Origin: an uncultured Oscillospiraceae bacterium
GTDB taxonomy: Bacteria > Bacillota > Clostridia > Oscillospirales > Oscillospiraceae
Assembly (NCBI GenBank): GCA_947626315.1
Contig: CANQRQ010000023.1
Coordinates: 1-36,163, forward strand
Length of the DNA stretch: 36,163 bases
Reading direction: 5' to 3'
In this document: positions 7,364 to 15,853 of the stretch, in pieces
Layout of the letters: the number at the start of each line of letters is the position of its first letter
Numbering within the stretch: the first letter of the stretch is position 1
Notes under the pieces: generated by a model
Database searches by the model: none
What the model was told of the DNA's origin: nothing
What the model saw: only the letters and a program-made list of their open reading frames with translations
Position numbers and translations under genes: made by a program

Positions 7364-9794
7364 AAGAAAAGACACAACCAGACAGCTCATGGGAGTGGAT
7401 GACATCAGCAACTATTCTCTGCTGACACCGTCCGGCGAGATGATCTTTTTTGTCCTCAAACCATATAATTTGGGCGTGCTGCCGGAGAGCAGCATCACCG
7501 CCAGAGTCCGTGCTCTGCAGAACATTCTTGCCACATACCCGGATATAGATATGCTGGCGCTCAATTCCCGTGATGTGTTTGAGAGCAATAAGACTTTCTA
7601 TCGGGACCGGCTGGAGCAGGAAACGCTGCCCGCTGTCCGGGATCTGCTCAAAAAGGATATGAGGGATCTGGAAGAACGGCAGATCCAAATGGCAGGGTCG
7701 CGGGAATTCTATCTCGTAATTCGGCTCCAGGAGAAGAAGGAACGGGATCTGTTCCGCCGTCTCAACGCCATGGAGGAAGCCTTGAGCCGGGTAGGTTTTT
7801 CTGCGCGATTGGCTGAACGGGAAGATCTGAAAAGAATGCTTGCCGTCTATTATGAGCAGAACGTCACCAGCGAACAGTTGGAGGACTACGACGGCCAGCG
7901 CTGGGATAAGGCAGCTGCGCTCAAACCCCAGGAAGAAGAAAAAGCTCCGTCCGGGAAAAAGCAGGCCGGCAAGCATTCCGCAAGAACGAAAACCGGTCCT
8001 GCCCGAAAACCGTTTCTGTCAAACATCGCGCCGTCAGTCATCAAATTCGACACCGATCATTATATCTGCGGCAATACCTATCGCTGCGTTTGGGCCATTC
8101 GTGAGTACCCCACCCGCACGGAGGAGCAGGCGCTCCTACGGCGGCTGGGGGAGAAAGATAACATTACACTGCGGATCTATGCCCGCAGCGTCTCTCTTAC
8201 AGAGCAGAAAGCGATCATCAAGAATGCCTCAAACAAAAACCGGATGAATGTCCAGAGCACGAACGATCTGCAGCAGCAGGTCATTGCGGCAGATAACCTG
8301 AGCGATGTGAAAGCCCTGATCAGCACCATCGGCAGAGAGGGCGAGAGCCTCCTGCACTGCGCTGTGTATCTGGAGCTTATAGCCCAAAACTATGAGGATC
8401 TGCTGCTCTTGGAGATGGATGTGTCAACGGAGCTGGCCAGGAGCAAGATGAATGTAGACAAACTGCTCATGCGCCAACAGCAGGGCTTCCTCTGTGTGAA
8501 CCCTGCCGGCAAGAATGTGCTGGGTACCTGCTTTGAACGCATCCTCCCGGCCAGTTCGGTAGCCAACCTCTTTCCCTTCAATTATTCCGGCAAGGCCGAT
8601 CCCCGCGGTTTTTATATTGGCTCAGACCGCTTCGGCACAAATGTTGTGGTGGATTTTGACCGCAGAGATGATGACAAGACCTCCGCCAATATCCTCATCC
8701 TGGGCAATTCCGGCATGGGCAAGTCCTATTTGTTGAAGCTCCTTATGCTGAATATGCTGGAGGCCGGGAAAAACGTGATCTCATTGGATGCGGAGCACGA
8801 GCTGGTGGAGATGTGCCGGAGCGTGGGCGGGTGCTATGTTGACGTGATGGCCGGGACACATTATATAAATGTGCTCCAACCTAAGTGTTGGGGCCGGACA
8901 GATGACAGCGACGAGGGACCTGAACCAAACGCCCCTGCCGCATTCCGAAAAAACACCACCCTGGCACAGCACATCTCTTTCCTCAAGGATTTCTTCCGCT
9001 CCTATAAAAGTTTCACAGATGCCCACATAGACACCATTGAGATCATGCTGTCCAAACTCTATGCCAAATGGGGAATCACCGAGGAAACAGACTTTACGAA
9101 TTGCCCTCCGGATCAATATCCCATTCTCTCCGACCTGTACGATCTGGTAGCTCAGGAATACCGGGACTATGACGGAGGACAGTTCCGGCTCTACACGAAG
9201 CAGCTGCTCCAGGAGGTACTGTTAGGGCTCCACTCCATCTGCAAGGGTTCCGATGCCCGCTTCTTCAATGGGCATACCAATGTAAGTACAGACAGATTTA
9301 TTGTCTTCGGCGTGAAGGACCTACTGAGCGGCGCAGGCAATGTGGTCAGCGCCATGCTCTTCAACCTCTTGTCCTTCATGTCCGACCGGCTGCTGGCTGC
9401 GGGCAATACCGTGGCAACCCTGGACGAGCTGTACTTATGGCTGAATAACCCTATCGCTATAGAGTACATAAGAAACAGCCTCAAGCGTGTCCGAAAGAAA
9501 GAGTCCGCCCTCATCATGGCCTCGCAAAATTTGGAGGATTTCAATCAGCCCAAGGTCCGGGACATGACCCGGCCGCTTTTCGCCATCCCGCCTTATCATT
9601 TTCTCATGAACGCAGGCGCGGTGGACAGGAGCTTCTACAAGGATATGCTCCAACTGGAGGACGCAGAGTATGAGCACGTCAAAGCAGCAGGGAAAGGGCA
9701 ATGCCTTTTTAAGTGCGGCAACGAACGATACCTTCTGGACATCCACGCGCCGGACTACAAATCCGCCCTGTTCGGAAAGGCGGGTGGCCGATGA
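7353..9794 (+). CDS. VirB4/TraE-type conjugation ATPase
   Basis: An 813-residue cytoplasmic ATPase that energises type IV secretion. Walker A is GNSGMGKS at residues 451-458 and Walker B is TLDELYLW with Asp691-Glu692. The first ~250 residues are the usual VirB4 N-terminal region with a charged linker rich in Lys/Glu near 195-220. The length matches Firmicutes VirB4 proteins. The start MLFRRKDTTRQ overlaps the PrgI-like gene, and the stop overlaps the wall hydrolase gene by 4 nt, showing tight operon coupling. No VirB6-like polytopic gene is next to it in this window, which is unusual. Confidence 0.9.
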   Translation: MLFRRKDTTRQLMGVDDISNYSLLTPSGEMIFFVLKPYNLGVLPESSITARVRALQNILATYPDIDMLALNSRDVFESNKTFYRDRLEQETLPAVRDLLKKDMRDLEERQIQMAGSREFYLVIRLQEKKERDLFRRLNAMEEALSRVGFSARLAEREDLKRMLAVYYEQNVTSEQLEDYDGQRWDKAAALKPQEEEKAPSGKKQAGKHSARTKTGPARKPFLSNIAPSVIKFDTDHYICGNTYRCVWAIREYPTRTEEQALLRRLGEKDNITLRIYARSVSLTEQKAIIKNASNKNRMNVQSTNDLQQQVIAADNLSDVKALISTIGREGESLLHCAVYLELIAQNYEDLLLLEMDVSTELARSKMNVDKLLMRQQQGFLCVNPAGKNVLGTCFERILPASSVANLFPFNYSGKADPRGFYIGSDRFGTNVVVDFDRRDDDKTSANILILGNSGMGKSYLLKLLMLNMLEAGKNVISLDAEHELVEMCRSVGGCYVDVMAGTHYINVLQPKCWGRTDDSDEGPEPNAPAAFRKNTTLAQHISFLKDFFRSYKSFTDAHIDTIEIMLSKLYAKWGITEETDFTNCPPDQYPILSDLYDLVAQEYRDYDGGQFRLYTKQLLQEVLLGLHSICKGSDARFFNGHTNVSTDRFIVFGVKDLLSGAGNVVSAMLFNLLSFMSDRLLAAGNTVATLDELYLWLNNPIAIEYIRNSLKRVRKKESALIMASQNLEDFNQPKVRDMTRPLFAIPPYHFLMNAGAVDRSFYKDMLQLEDAEYEHVKAAGKGQCLFKCGNERYLLDIHAPDYKSALFGKAGGR

Positions 9795-11002
9795 ACGCCG
9801 CTCTACTGAAGCTGGCCGCTCTCGTCCTGGGCAGCGAGGACGGCAGAAAGGGTGTGGGCTGGATGCTGGTGGCGATCTTCGCTCCATTCATTCTGCTCAT
9901 TGCGACGATTTCTGCCCTGGCCTCCGGCGAGGCCCAGCACAATGTCAGCACGGTGGAAGCCTGCTTCTATGGGACAGAGCTCTCCGAAAAAGCGCCGGAT
10001 GAGCTTCGGGATCACATTGCTGAGATGCGCCGGGCCTTCTCCCTTCTGGATTCCGCCGTCGCCGCCGCGAACGAGCAGGCGGAGGACGGCAACAGCCTTG
10101 ACCCCATCCGGGTCAAGGCTGTTTTTCTTGCCCTCTGCTTTGGCGAGGACGCGCCATCGGCGCGGGCCGCCGGGCATTTCGTGGACTGCTTTTTTACAAT
10201 CGAGGATGTGGTACGAGAAGTCGTGCAAGAGGACGAGGATGGAGATCCGATAACAGACGAGAACGGTGATCCGGTCACAGAGGAAGAAAGCTATACCCGC
10301 ACTGTGCCGGTCCCCCTGGGAGTGGCATATGAAAACGTGGCCGCACTCATTGGGCGGGAACTGACGGACGACGACCGGGCCAACATTGACCACATCTATA
10401 CCATGATCGCAGGCGACCAGGGCGACGTGACCTATGACGGCAGCTACTCTGTCAGCGGCGGCTATGCCACCGAGATAGATGCCTCCATCTTTTCAGACCC
10501 GACTACCAAGAACGGCGCGGACCTGGCGGCATGGGCAATTAACGCCTGGGAGTCCGGCTGGGGCTATGTGTGGGGCACATACGGGCAGGTGCTGTACCAG
10601 GGAAACTTCGCCTCTAAGCTGGAGCAGTACCCGGACGGCGTTGGGAAGTACGCCGATTTTATTCAGGCCAACTGGATCGGACGGCGCACCGCAGATTGCG
10701 TGGGACTCCTCAAGGGGTACTGCTGGTACGACCCGGAGAACGACAAGTTCGTTTACGGAGCCAATGGGATGCCGGATACCGGCGCAAACCAAATGTACTA
10801 CGCGGCCACAGAGTCCGGCCCCATCGACACCATCCCGGAGATCCCCGGCCTGGCCGTCTGGCACGACGGGCACATCGGCGTGTACATAGGCAACGGCGAG
10901 GTGGTGGAGGCCATGGGTACCATGTACGGCGTGGTCAAAACGCAGCTGGCCGGGCGCGGTTGGACCCACTGGCTAATGGTGCCTTATATCCGCTATGACT
11001 AA
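9791..11002 (+). CDS. NlpC/P60 cell-wall hydrolase of the conjugation system
   Basis: A 403-residue protein with one membrane helix near residues 22-45 and an extracellular C-terminal NlpC/P60 domain (about 265-403). The presumed nucleophile is Cys303 in RRTADCVGLLKGY and the catalytic His361 is in HDGHIGVYIGNG. Proteins of this kind open peptidoglycan locally for the transfer channel (VirB1 analogues, like Orf14 of Tn916). Residues 140-165 are strongly acidic (EDEDGDPITDENGDP). Start ATG 9791 overlaps the VirB4 stop. Confidence 0.88.
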   Translation: MNAALLKLAALVLGSEDGRKGVGWMLVAIFAPFILLIATISALASGEAQHNVSTVEACFYGTELSEKAPDELRDHIAEMRRAFSLLDSAVAAANEQAEDGNSLDPIRVKAVFLALCFGEDAPSARAAGHFVDCFFTIEDVVREVVQEDEDGDPITDENGDPVTEEESYTRTVPVPLGVAYENVAALIGRELTDDDRANIDHIYTMIAGDQGDVTYDGSYSVSGGYATEIDASIFSDPTTKNGADLAAWAINAWESGWGYVWGTYGQVLYQGNFASKLEQYPDGVGKYADFIQANWIGRRTADCVGLLKGYCWYDPENDKFVYGANGMPDTGANQMYYAATESGPIDTIPEIPGLAVWHDGHIGVYIGNGEVVEAMGTMYGVVKTQLAGRGWTHWLMVPYIRYD

Positions 11003-11020
11003 AAAAGGAGTGACAATGAT

Positions 11021-11260
11021 TTGGAAAAGACCGAGATCAAGCTCTCTATGGAGACAGCGCAACTGGAGGCGCTCAACTACTATCTACAAAAAAAGAATGC
11101 CCTCTTGCAGAAGGAACTTGGGAAAGTCCTGGAAAAGCTCTACGAGGAAACGGTACCGCAGGAGGTACGGGAATACGTCGAAAGCCGCCAGAAAAAAGCC
11201 GCGCCGCCCCGGCCCAGGCCGAAGCCCTCGAATGCGCCAAAGCAGGAAACAGAAAAATAA
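11021..11260 (+). CDS. Small DUF6103-like element protein (TTG start)
   Basis: A 79-residue protein, MEKTEIKLSMETAQLEALNY onwards, with a predicted helical N-terminal half and a Pro/Arg/Lys tail. It resembles the DUF6103 family found in Clostridia conjugative elements (LEALxxYLxxKN... LYExxVPxEVREY). The TTG start is chosen because AAAAAAGGAG lies 10 nt upstream. The ATG at 11016 belongs to another frame that reads an implausibly Arg-rich protein. The function is unknown. It precedes a longer protein (11693) that shares the same N-terminal pattern. Confidence 0.6.
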   Translation: MEKTEIKLSMETAQLEALNYYLQKKNALLQKELGKVLEKLYEETVPQEVREYVESRQKKAAPPRPRPKPSNAPKQETEK

Positions 11261-11275
11261 CAGGAGGAGATGAAA

Positions 11276-11686
11276 ATGGAAAACGCACCGAACAGCGTAT
11301 CTTTTTTAAAAAGCACCCCTACCCGGCGCCTGCGTCCTGACGAGATCAAATTCACGCAGCTTTCTTTCGACCGGGAGAATACCATCGGCTTTCGCTTGGA
11401 GAATGTATTCAGCGCGGGCGAGATCCTGGGGATGCCCCTGAGCTCTGCCGATGTAGTTCTCTTCACCGCCCGGTATGATATGCTCCGGCTCTGCCCTCTT
11501 CCCACGCTGGAGGTTACGGTCTCCACGTCCGGGCGGGAGTATGGCTACGAATATATGCTCACCGGCGAAGAAAGAGCTGCATTTACGGAGAAGATGGGCA
11601 GCTTCTTTTTTCGCCAGACGGGGATGGAACTGCGCTCTTTCTGTGCAGAGTCCCATGGTGTGCGCCACATCCCTACAGCGAGGTGA
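11276..11686 (+). CDS. Conserved-type hypothetical protein of the element
   Basis: A 136-residue soluble-looking protein (MENAPNSVSFLKSTPTRRLR...). ATG 11276 is preferred over ATG 11270 because its spacing from GGAGGAG is better. There are no membrane segments or catalytic motifs I can recognise. It sits 15 nt after the DUF6103-like gene and 6 nt before the next gene, so it is part of the transfer-associated operon. Confidence 0.6.
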   Translation: MENAPNSVSFLKSTPTRRLRPDEIKFTQLSFDRENTIGFRLENVFSAGEILGMPLSSADVVLFTARYDMLRLCPLPTLEVTVSTSGREYGYEYMLTGEERAAFTEKMGSFFFRQTGMELRSFCAESHGVRHIPTAR

Positions 11687-11692
11687 GCCGAG

Positions 11693-12571
11693 ATGAGTAC
11701 CACTGAAATAAATCTGTGGCTGGACAGTCATAGGATGGAGGCTCTGGAAAAGGCCATGCAAGCCGAGGGCAGTTCGGTAGAGAAGTATTTGCAGGACTTC
11801 CTCAAGCAGATGTATATGGTCATGGTGCCTCGTGAGGAACGGCAGCGCATCGACGGTATGATTGCAGCTGAGCGTCGGGCGGAAGCCAAAGCAGCCGAAG
11901 CCCAGCGAAAGTTCTGCGTGTACTCGATCACGCAGGACGGGCAGCGCACATTCCTCTCGGTAGAAGGGAGAACAGATCTGCTCCAGGCTGCGCTCTTACT
12001 CAACCGTTGTCTGAAAGAGGACGGAGATCTGCGCAGCTTCCGAAAGCAATTAACTGCCTGCACAGAAATAAAGGAGCATCAATTCTACCAGGCGGGCATG
12101 GAATACCTGGAGCGTCCCGGTTGTGTGACCGGCGTGTACGGTCTGGACGTGGACAAGGGTATTTTTTCTTCCACAGATTTCGCGGACGGCCTGTTGGAAT
12201 TCTCTGTGAAGGATCTGAGTACCGCGGCAGGCAAAGCCTTCCGAAAATCCATCTGTCCCCTGCATGAGCGGCAGACCAAGTTCTATGACTCGCTGGCTCA
12301 CAAAGAGTTACACGGCAGAGAACTCTGCCCAATGACTTTCGGTGAGCAGAAGTTGGATATATTTAAACTCACTTTTGAAAATGAGGTCATCGCAGATAAG
12401 GATCTGGTGAATTTCTATGTGCCGCTCACTTTCAGTTCACAAAAAGTCTTTGGCCTGCCCTGCGCTGACGGGACAGCGATCAATGTCTATGCCAACTACG
12501 ATGTGGCGCAGAGGCAGACCTCAAAAGCCCTGGACGTTGTTGTGAGCAGAGGCGACGCAGAGGGCAGATGA
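11693..12571 (+). CDS. Hypothetical protein with DUF6103-like N-terminus
   Basis: A 292-residue protein. Residues 1-60 (EINLWLDSHRMEALEKAMQ... LKQMYMVMVPREERQRI) repeat the pattern of the 79-residue protein encoded at 11021. They are followed by about 30 Ala/Glu/Arg-rich helical residues and a roughly 200-residue C-terminal domain I do not recognise (VYGLDVDKGIFSSTDF, ELCPMTFGEQKLDIFKLTFE). It overlaps the small downstream ORF by 4 nt (ATGA). A regulatory or scaffold role for the element is possible but unproven. Confidence 0.55.
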   Translation: MSTTEINLWLDSHRMEALEKAMQAEGSSVEKYLQDFLKQMYMVMVPREERQRIDGMIAAERRAEAKAAEAQRKFCVYSITQDGQRTFLSVEGRTDLLQAALLLNRCLKEDGDLRSFRKQLTACTEIKEHQFYQAGMEYLERPGCVTGVYGLDVDKGIFSSTDFADGLLEFSVKDLSTAAGKAFRKSICPLHERQTKFYDSLAHKELHGRELCPMTFGEQKLDIFKLTFENEVIADKDLVNFYVPLTFSSQKVFGLPCADGTAINVYANYDVAQRQTSKALDVVVSRGDAEGR

Positions 12572-12657
12572 GTGAAAAAAGCAAGTATTTCTATACGGGA
12601 ACCAGAGATGAAGTGATTGCCATGGGATATGACCCATGCAAACGGTGTAATCCATAA
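12568..12657 (+). CDS. 29-residue ORF resembling an Ada-type zinc-binding tail
   Basis: MSEKSKYFYTGTRDEVIAMG followed by YDPCKRCNP. This TGTRxEVIxxGYxPCxxCNP ending is familiar as the C-terminus of Ada-like metal-binding modules on secreted nucleases and related proteins. The first half of such a module (the HxxxCxxV part) is absent, so this is either a remnant or a stand-alone microprotein. It is coupled to the preceding gene by ATGA overlap. Confidence 0.4.
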   Translation: MSEKSKYFYTGTRDEVIAMGYDPCKRCNP

Positions 12658-12725
12658 GGGACCCCCCAATTGCCAGGTTCTAATATTTCTAATATAAATA
12701 TACAAAATGAACAGGAGGTCTAACT

Positions 12726-13157
12726 ATGCTTGAATGGAAAGATGGACGGTTTCATGCTTTTGGAATATCTTTTGCGATACCAGATGGGTTTTATCTGGAA
12801 TTAGAGCCGGAAACCACACAAGAAAATGGCCTGTCAGCTTGGACGCCGGACATGCACTGCCGTGTGATTTGGTGGATAGAAGAATGCGACATAAGCCCAT
12901 ATGATGGGATAAACAATTTGTTTTCTCCCGGCTCCGGGATGACGCCGTTGGGAGAAATAGAGCCTATCGATGTGAACGGACTGTCTGGATGCTCGGCTCT
13001 CTACAAGACGAAGGAAGAGCAGCTCTTCGAAGCTCGTTTGGGAGCTGGGAGCGACAGTCAGTTGATCGTGATTATCGAAGATTATACGCAGGGCATCGCT
13101 TCCAGGATCAAATCGCCTGAGATACAGGCCGTACTGAGAAACATACAGGCCGATTGA
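12726..13157 (+). CDS. Hypothetical protein
   Basis: A 143-residue soluble protein beginning MLEWKDGRFHAFGISFAIPD, with a strong AGGAGG site 8 nt upstream. It has no recognised motif; it is rich in beta-type residues and Trp (VIWWIEECD). An AT-rich 68-bp gap separates it from the element operon, and it is the last plus-strand gene before the TetR/HXXEE cargo. Confidence 0.6.
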   Translation: MLEWKDGRFHAFGISFAIPDGFYLELEPETTQENGLSAWTPDMHCRVIWWIEECDISPYDGINNLFSPGSGMTPLGEIEPIDVNGLSGCSALYKTKEEQLFEARLGAGSDSQLIVIIEDYTQGIASRIKSPEIQAVLRNIQAD

Positions 13158-13171
13158 AAACGGCGTATGAA

Positions 13172-13315
13172 TCATGCAATGAGCCTTGCGAGGATCTCAT
13201 CGACAGGATCTGTATATCTGTTTTCTGCTATGAGGGTGTTTCTAAGCTCATTAAGGGCAAATACCAGGACTCTGACCTCATCATGTGTCAGCTTAAGCTT
13301 CATTTGATATCTCAT
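13172..13315 (-). CDS. 47-residue small protein
   Basis: MRYQMKLKLTHDEVRVLVFA continues with LNELRNTLIAENRYTDPVDE and ends ILARLIA. It has a good site, GGAGGAAAG, 8 nt upstream on the minus strand, an amphipathic helical pattern and sensible codon use. It resembles short proteins scattered through Clostridia mobile elements, but I cannot name a family. It sits in an otherwise empty 350-bp interval. Confidence 0.5.
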   Translation of the reverse strand: MRYQMKLKLTHDEVRVLVFALNELRNTLIAENRYTDPVDEILARLIA

Positions 13316-13400
13316 GACTCTTTCCTCCAATCTTTTCTGTATTATTTGCTTCAGTTTAATATGCGGGTCTTAATGCAGCAAATATGCGAATTCGGATATG

Positions 13401-13421
13401 AAAAAGACAGCCGAAGCTGCC
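13401..13421 (-). terminator. Terminator of the TetR gene
   Basis: On the minus strand GGCAGC-TTCG-GCTGTC forms a 6-bp stem with a stable UUCG loop followed by five T residues. It lies about 90 nt after the TetR stop codon. Confidence 0.65.
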
Positions 13422-13507
13422 TTGGGGTTCATATGTAATTGTTTGATAAACTGGAATTTGTTGCTTAATAACTCATTCTGCAAGCAATGCCAGCACCGAC
13501 GCAGGAC

Positions 13508-14038
13508 CTATCTCAAGGCTATGCTCCGTGCTATATTGAGAACCTCTTCCGCAGAAATGTCCTCTCTGTGTTTATACCAATCCGTTAGTAGTGTGAGTAT
13601 ACCAGTGAATAAATAATCGTATCGGATCTCCTGCTGAATGTTTCTGCTTTGAAACCCCAGCAAAACATAAGCATAGGGGCGCAACGCATCCTGCAGACGG
13701 AAACGGAATGCCGGATCCCCCTGCGGTCCGGTCAGGCGAGCAATATACTCTCCATGATTTTTGTAGAACTCAACCAATTGCAGTATCTGAAGCTGATCAT
13801 CCTGATTTTGCTCTTCAATCATTTTCACCCACTCGCTGATCAGGTCTTCTTCCAGCATCTCCAAAACTGCGAAGACATCTGCATAATACTGATAAAAAGT
13901 GCTTCGGTTATATCCTGCCCTCTCACAAAGCTCTGCTACAGTGATTCTGTGAATGTCCTTCTCACAATACAACTGCCAGAAAGCCTCCATAATATTCCTT
14001 CTGGTTTGGCTTGTTCGTTCCGGCTGCTTTTTGTTCAT
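13508..14038 (-). CDS. TetR-family transcriptional regulator
   Basis: A 176-residue protein with an N-terminal TetR helix-turn-helix (about residues 12-58: RRNIMEAFWQLYCEKDIHRI, ELCERAGYNRSTFYQYY) and a helical ligand/dimer domain of the type found in DhaS-like regulators. It is transcribed divergently from the HXXEE gene, with inverted repeats between them, so it probably represses itself and that gene. It is cargo within the conjugative element. Confidence 0.85.
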   Translation of the reverse strand: MNKKQPERTSQTRRNIMEAFWQLYCEKDIHRITVAELCERAGYNRSTFYQYYADVFAVLEMLEEDLISEWVKMIEEQNQDDQLQILQLVEFYKNHGEYIARLTGPQGDPAFRFRLQDALRPYAYVLLGFQSRNIQQEIRYDYLFTGILTLLTDWYKHREDISAEEVLNIARSIALR

Positions 14039-14057
14039 AAATATGTACCCACCAATA

Positions 14058-14133
14058 AACCAACATATCGTACCGGATTGTTGGTTGTTTCATCGATTTT
14101 TGATTGCTATCATAATAATACAACAAAATGTTG
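14058..14133. promoter_or_regulatory. Putative TetR operators
   Basis: Two inverted repeats share one half-site: AACCAACA (14058-14065) with TGTTGGTT (14079-14086), and CAACA-AAA-TGTTG (14121-14133). Both lie in the 138-bp divergent promoter region between the TetR and HXXEE genes. Confidence 0.5.
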
Positions 14134-14176
14134 GATTATTAAAGTGCTATTCACCAAAGGCCGAAAGGAAATGAAC

Positions 14177-14805
14177 ATGAGCAAGAATTTTTTCGTAAGG
14201 AACAGCCTGTATGTCACATTGACATTGGCAGGGATCGTAATGTTATATACGATTATCAACTGGAATACAATGCCAATGGCACAGCGAATCACAGGAATCT
14301 ACTATTTCTTGATCGCACTTCATGAAATCGAAGAGATGAAGTTTCCGGGCGGATTCGTGGAGATGGTTGTCAAACTAACCGGAATGCCTGTCAAAGATAT
14401 GACAATTCCTCGCTTCTGTCTGTTTATGATTACAGTGTATATGATGCTGATCCCATTTTGCCTTTCATCCATCCATTGGCTTGTGATAGGCCCGCTGGTT
14501 CTTGGGACAATTGAGCCAATCGCACATTTTGTCGTTGGCAAAGCTAACCCTGCAACAAAAATATACTCCCCGGGATTAATCACAGCTGTCATCTTTATGA
14601 TTTCTCTGGATGTATATACATTCTATTATCTGTTCAGTGTTGCACCGGTATCATGGTATTATTGGGTTGCGCTGCATTGCTCCTGTTGGTTCCTTTGTTT
14701 GGTGTCCAACGGTATATTGTAGTACACCTGATGAAAATGGATTACAGGCAGTTTGTGCGAAATGCCAGAGACTCCATTACGGGAAAAAGAAAGATCCAAA
14801 TGTAA
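14177..14805 (+). pseudogene. HXXEE-domain membrane protein, frameshifted near the 3' end
   Basis: The protein starts MSKNFFVRNSLYVTLTLAGI, has the HXXEE signature ALHEIEEM and several membrane helices. The frame changes near 14671-14676 (GCGCTGCATTG). Upstream reading ends at 14722, but the next frame continues sensibly as LLLLVPLFGVQRYIVVHLMK to a stop at 14805, restoring a basic C-terminal tail (ITGKRKIQM). Loss of one G would explain it. Start ATG 14177 fits AAAGGA spacing. HXXEE proteins are uncharacterised membrane proteins often controlled by a neighbouring TetR, as here. A sequencing error is the alternative. Confidence 0.75.
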
Positions 14806-15043
14806 AAAGCACCACCTCCGTCAGCAAACATCAAGTTGTAAAATCAGCACAAACACTATTTTGCCATACTTGCAATTAACTTGAAATGTAGTTTTCAAGG
14901 AAAAAAGTTATACATTTTTCTTTGTAACAAATCCGCCAGGGAAGGTATCATTGTCTCGCTATGTGAAAATATGCTCAACTATTTTCATCTTTCTTTACCT
15001 CATTTCAGCCCTGATTTGTCAATATCTCCGCTAATTGAGAGAT

Positions 15044-15763
15044 TCACTCCGCCCAATATACTCGCCCCGGACGGCGTTCCTTGGCCTCCGGCTCCTCGCC
15101 GTCGATATAGCCCAGAATGCAATGGCCAATGCCCTCATAGTCGCCTTCTACACCCAGGGATCTCAGAATCTCCTTGCCCTCGTCCGTGTCAAATTCCTCC
15201 CTGGCCCGGTTGATCCAGCAGCTCCCCAGCCCCAGACAGTAGGCCGCCTGCATCATATTCCCCATAGTGAGGGCCCCGTCGTAGATGTGGTTATAATGAC
15301 CATCGCTACGCGAAAACAATCGATTTTTCGATTGCTTTCGCAGCCAAACTGAAAGTTTGGCTGCCAATGATTCAAGGAAGCATTGGCGCGATGCTCATTG
15401 CAATGAGTACATGGCAAAACAGCCATGCTGTTTTGCTGAGCAGCAGAGCTGCTCGGCGAAACGCATTTTGCGTTTCGCCATCATATAATCATTATAGTTG
15501 CTCCGTTCGGCCAAAACGATCAGCACCACAGGTGCGCCATAAAAAGGATCATAGCCCTCATCCCAGCCGCCAATCTTCCGGTTCATCTCCGAGAGCCGGT
15601 CCCGCAGATCCCGATTGGTCGCAGCCACGATGATGGAGCTTTGCAGATTTTTGCCGCTGGCGGCGTACAAGCCAGCTTCGATAACCTTTTCAATATCCTC
15701 CCGCTCCGGCATGGCATCCTTGTATTTGCGGATGCTGCGCCGGCTTTTTATTGCTTCGATCAT
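15044..15763 (-). pseudogene. Nitroreductase-family flavoprotein split by a hairpin element
   Basis: The N-terminal part (SRRSIRKYKDAMPEREDIEK... APVVLIVLAERSN) and the C-terminal part (IYDGALTMGNMMQAAYCLGL, GSCWINRAREEFD) together make one normal FMN-dependent nitroreductase of about 170 residues. The 205-bp element at 15292-15496 lies between AERSN and HIYDG. Element plus duplicated bases is 207 bp, so the two halves stay in the same frame, broken only by one TGA at 15395-15397. The start has GAGGTG upstream. The family reduces nitro groups, quinones or enones with NAD(P)H. It could make two fragments or nothing useful. Confidence 0.85.
15292..15496 (+). repeat. Multi-hairpin element, copy A
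   Basis: A 205-bp unit with ends TATAATGA...TCATTATA and seven consecutive hairpins: 15310-15341, 15340-15364, 15364-15386, 15395-15406, 15414-15436, 15438-15454 and 15455-15479. Flanking GT (or GTT) is present on both sides, and removing the element plus one copy restores a good nitroreductase sequence. It encodes no transposase, so it resembles a MITE or an in-frame palindromic element. Confidence 0.85.
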
Positions 15764-15853
15764 ATTTTCACCTCAGAATACAGAGATTTTCTGTTTCAGT
15801 ATAGCATACGGCAATCAACAAATCTATACAGAAAAATTGAAGAAAGGAGCGCC

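Noticed and set aside
10995-11273. 92-residue Arg-rich plus-strand frame
   Set aside because: It is an out-of-frame reading of the DUF6103-like gene; the Arg/Lys excess is typical of a shifted frame.
13154-13438. Plus-strand 94-residue ORF
   Set aside because: It has an alternative start without a site and is antisense to a better small ORF and a minus-strand terminator.
13649-14170. Long N-terminal extension of the HXXEE ORF
   Set aside because: It runs antisense through the TetR gene and the promoter region; the true start is at 14177 with a proper site.
15292-15496. CRISPR array or tandem repeat interpretation of the hairpin run
   Set aside because: The stems have different sequences and lengths and there are no identical repeats separated by unique spacers.
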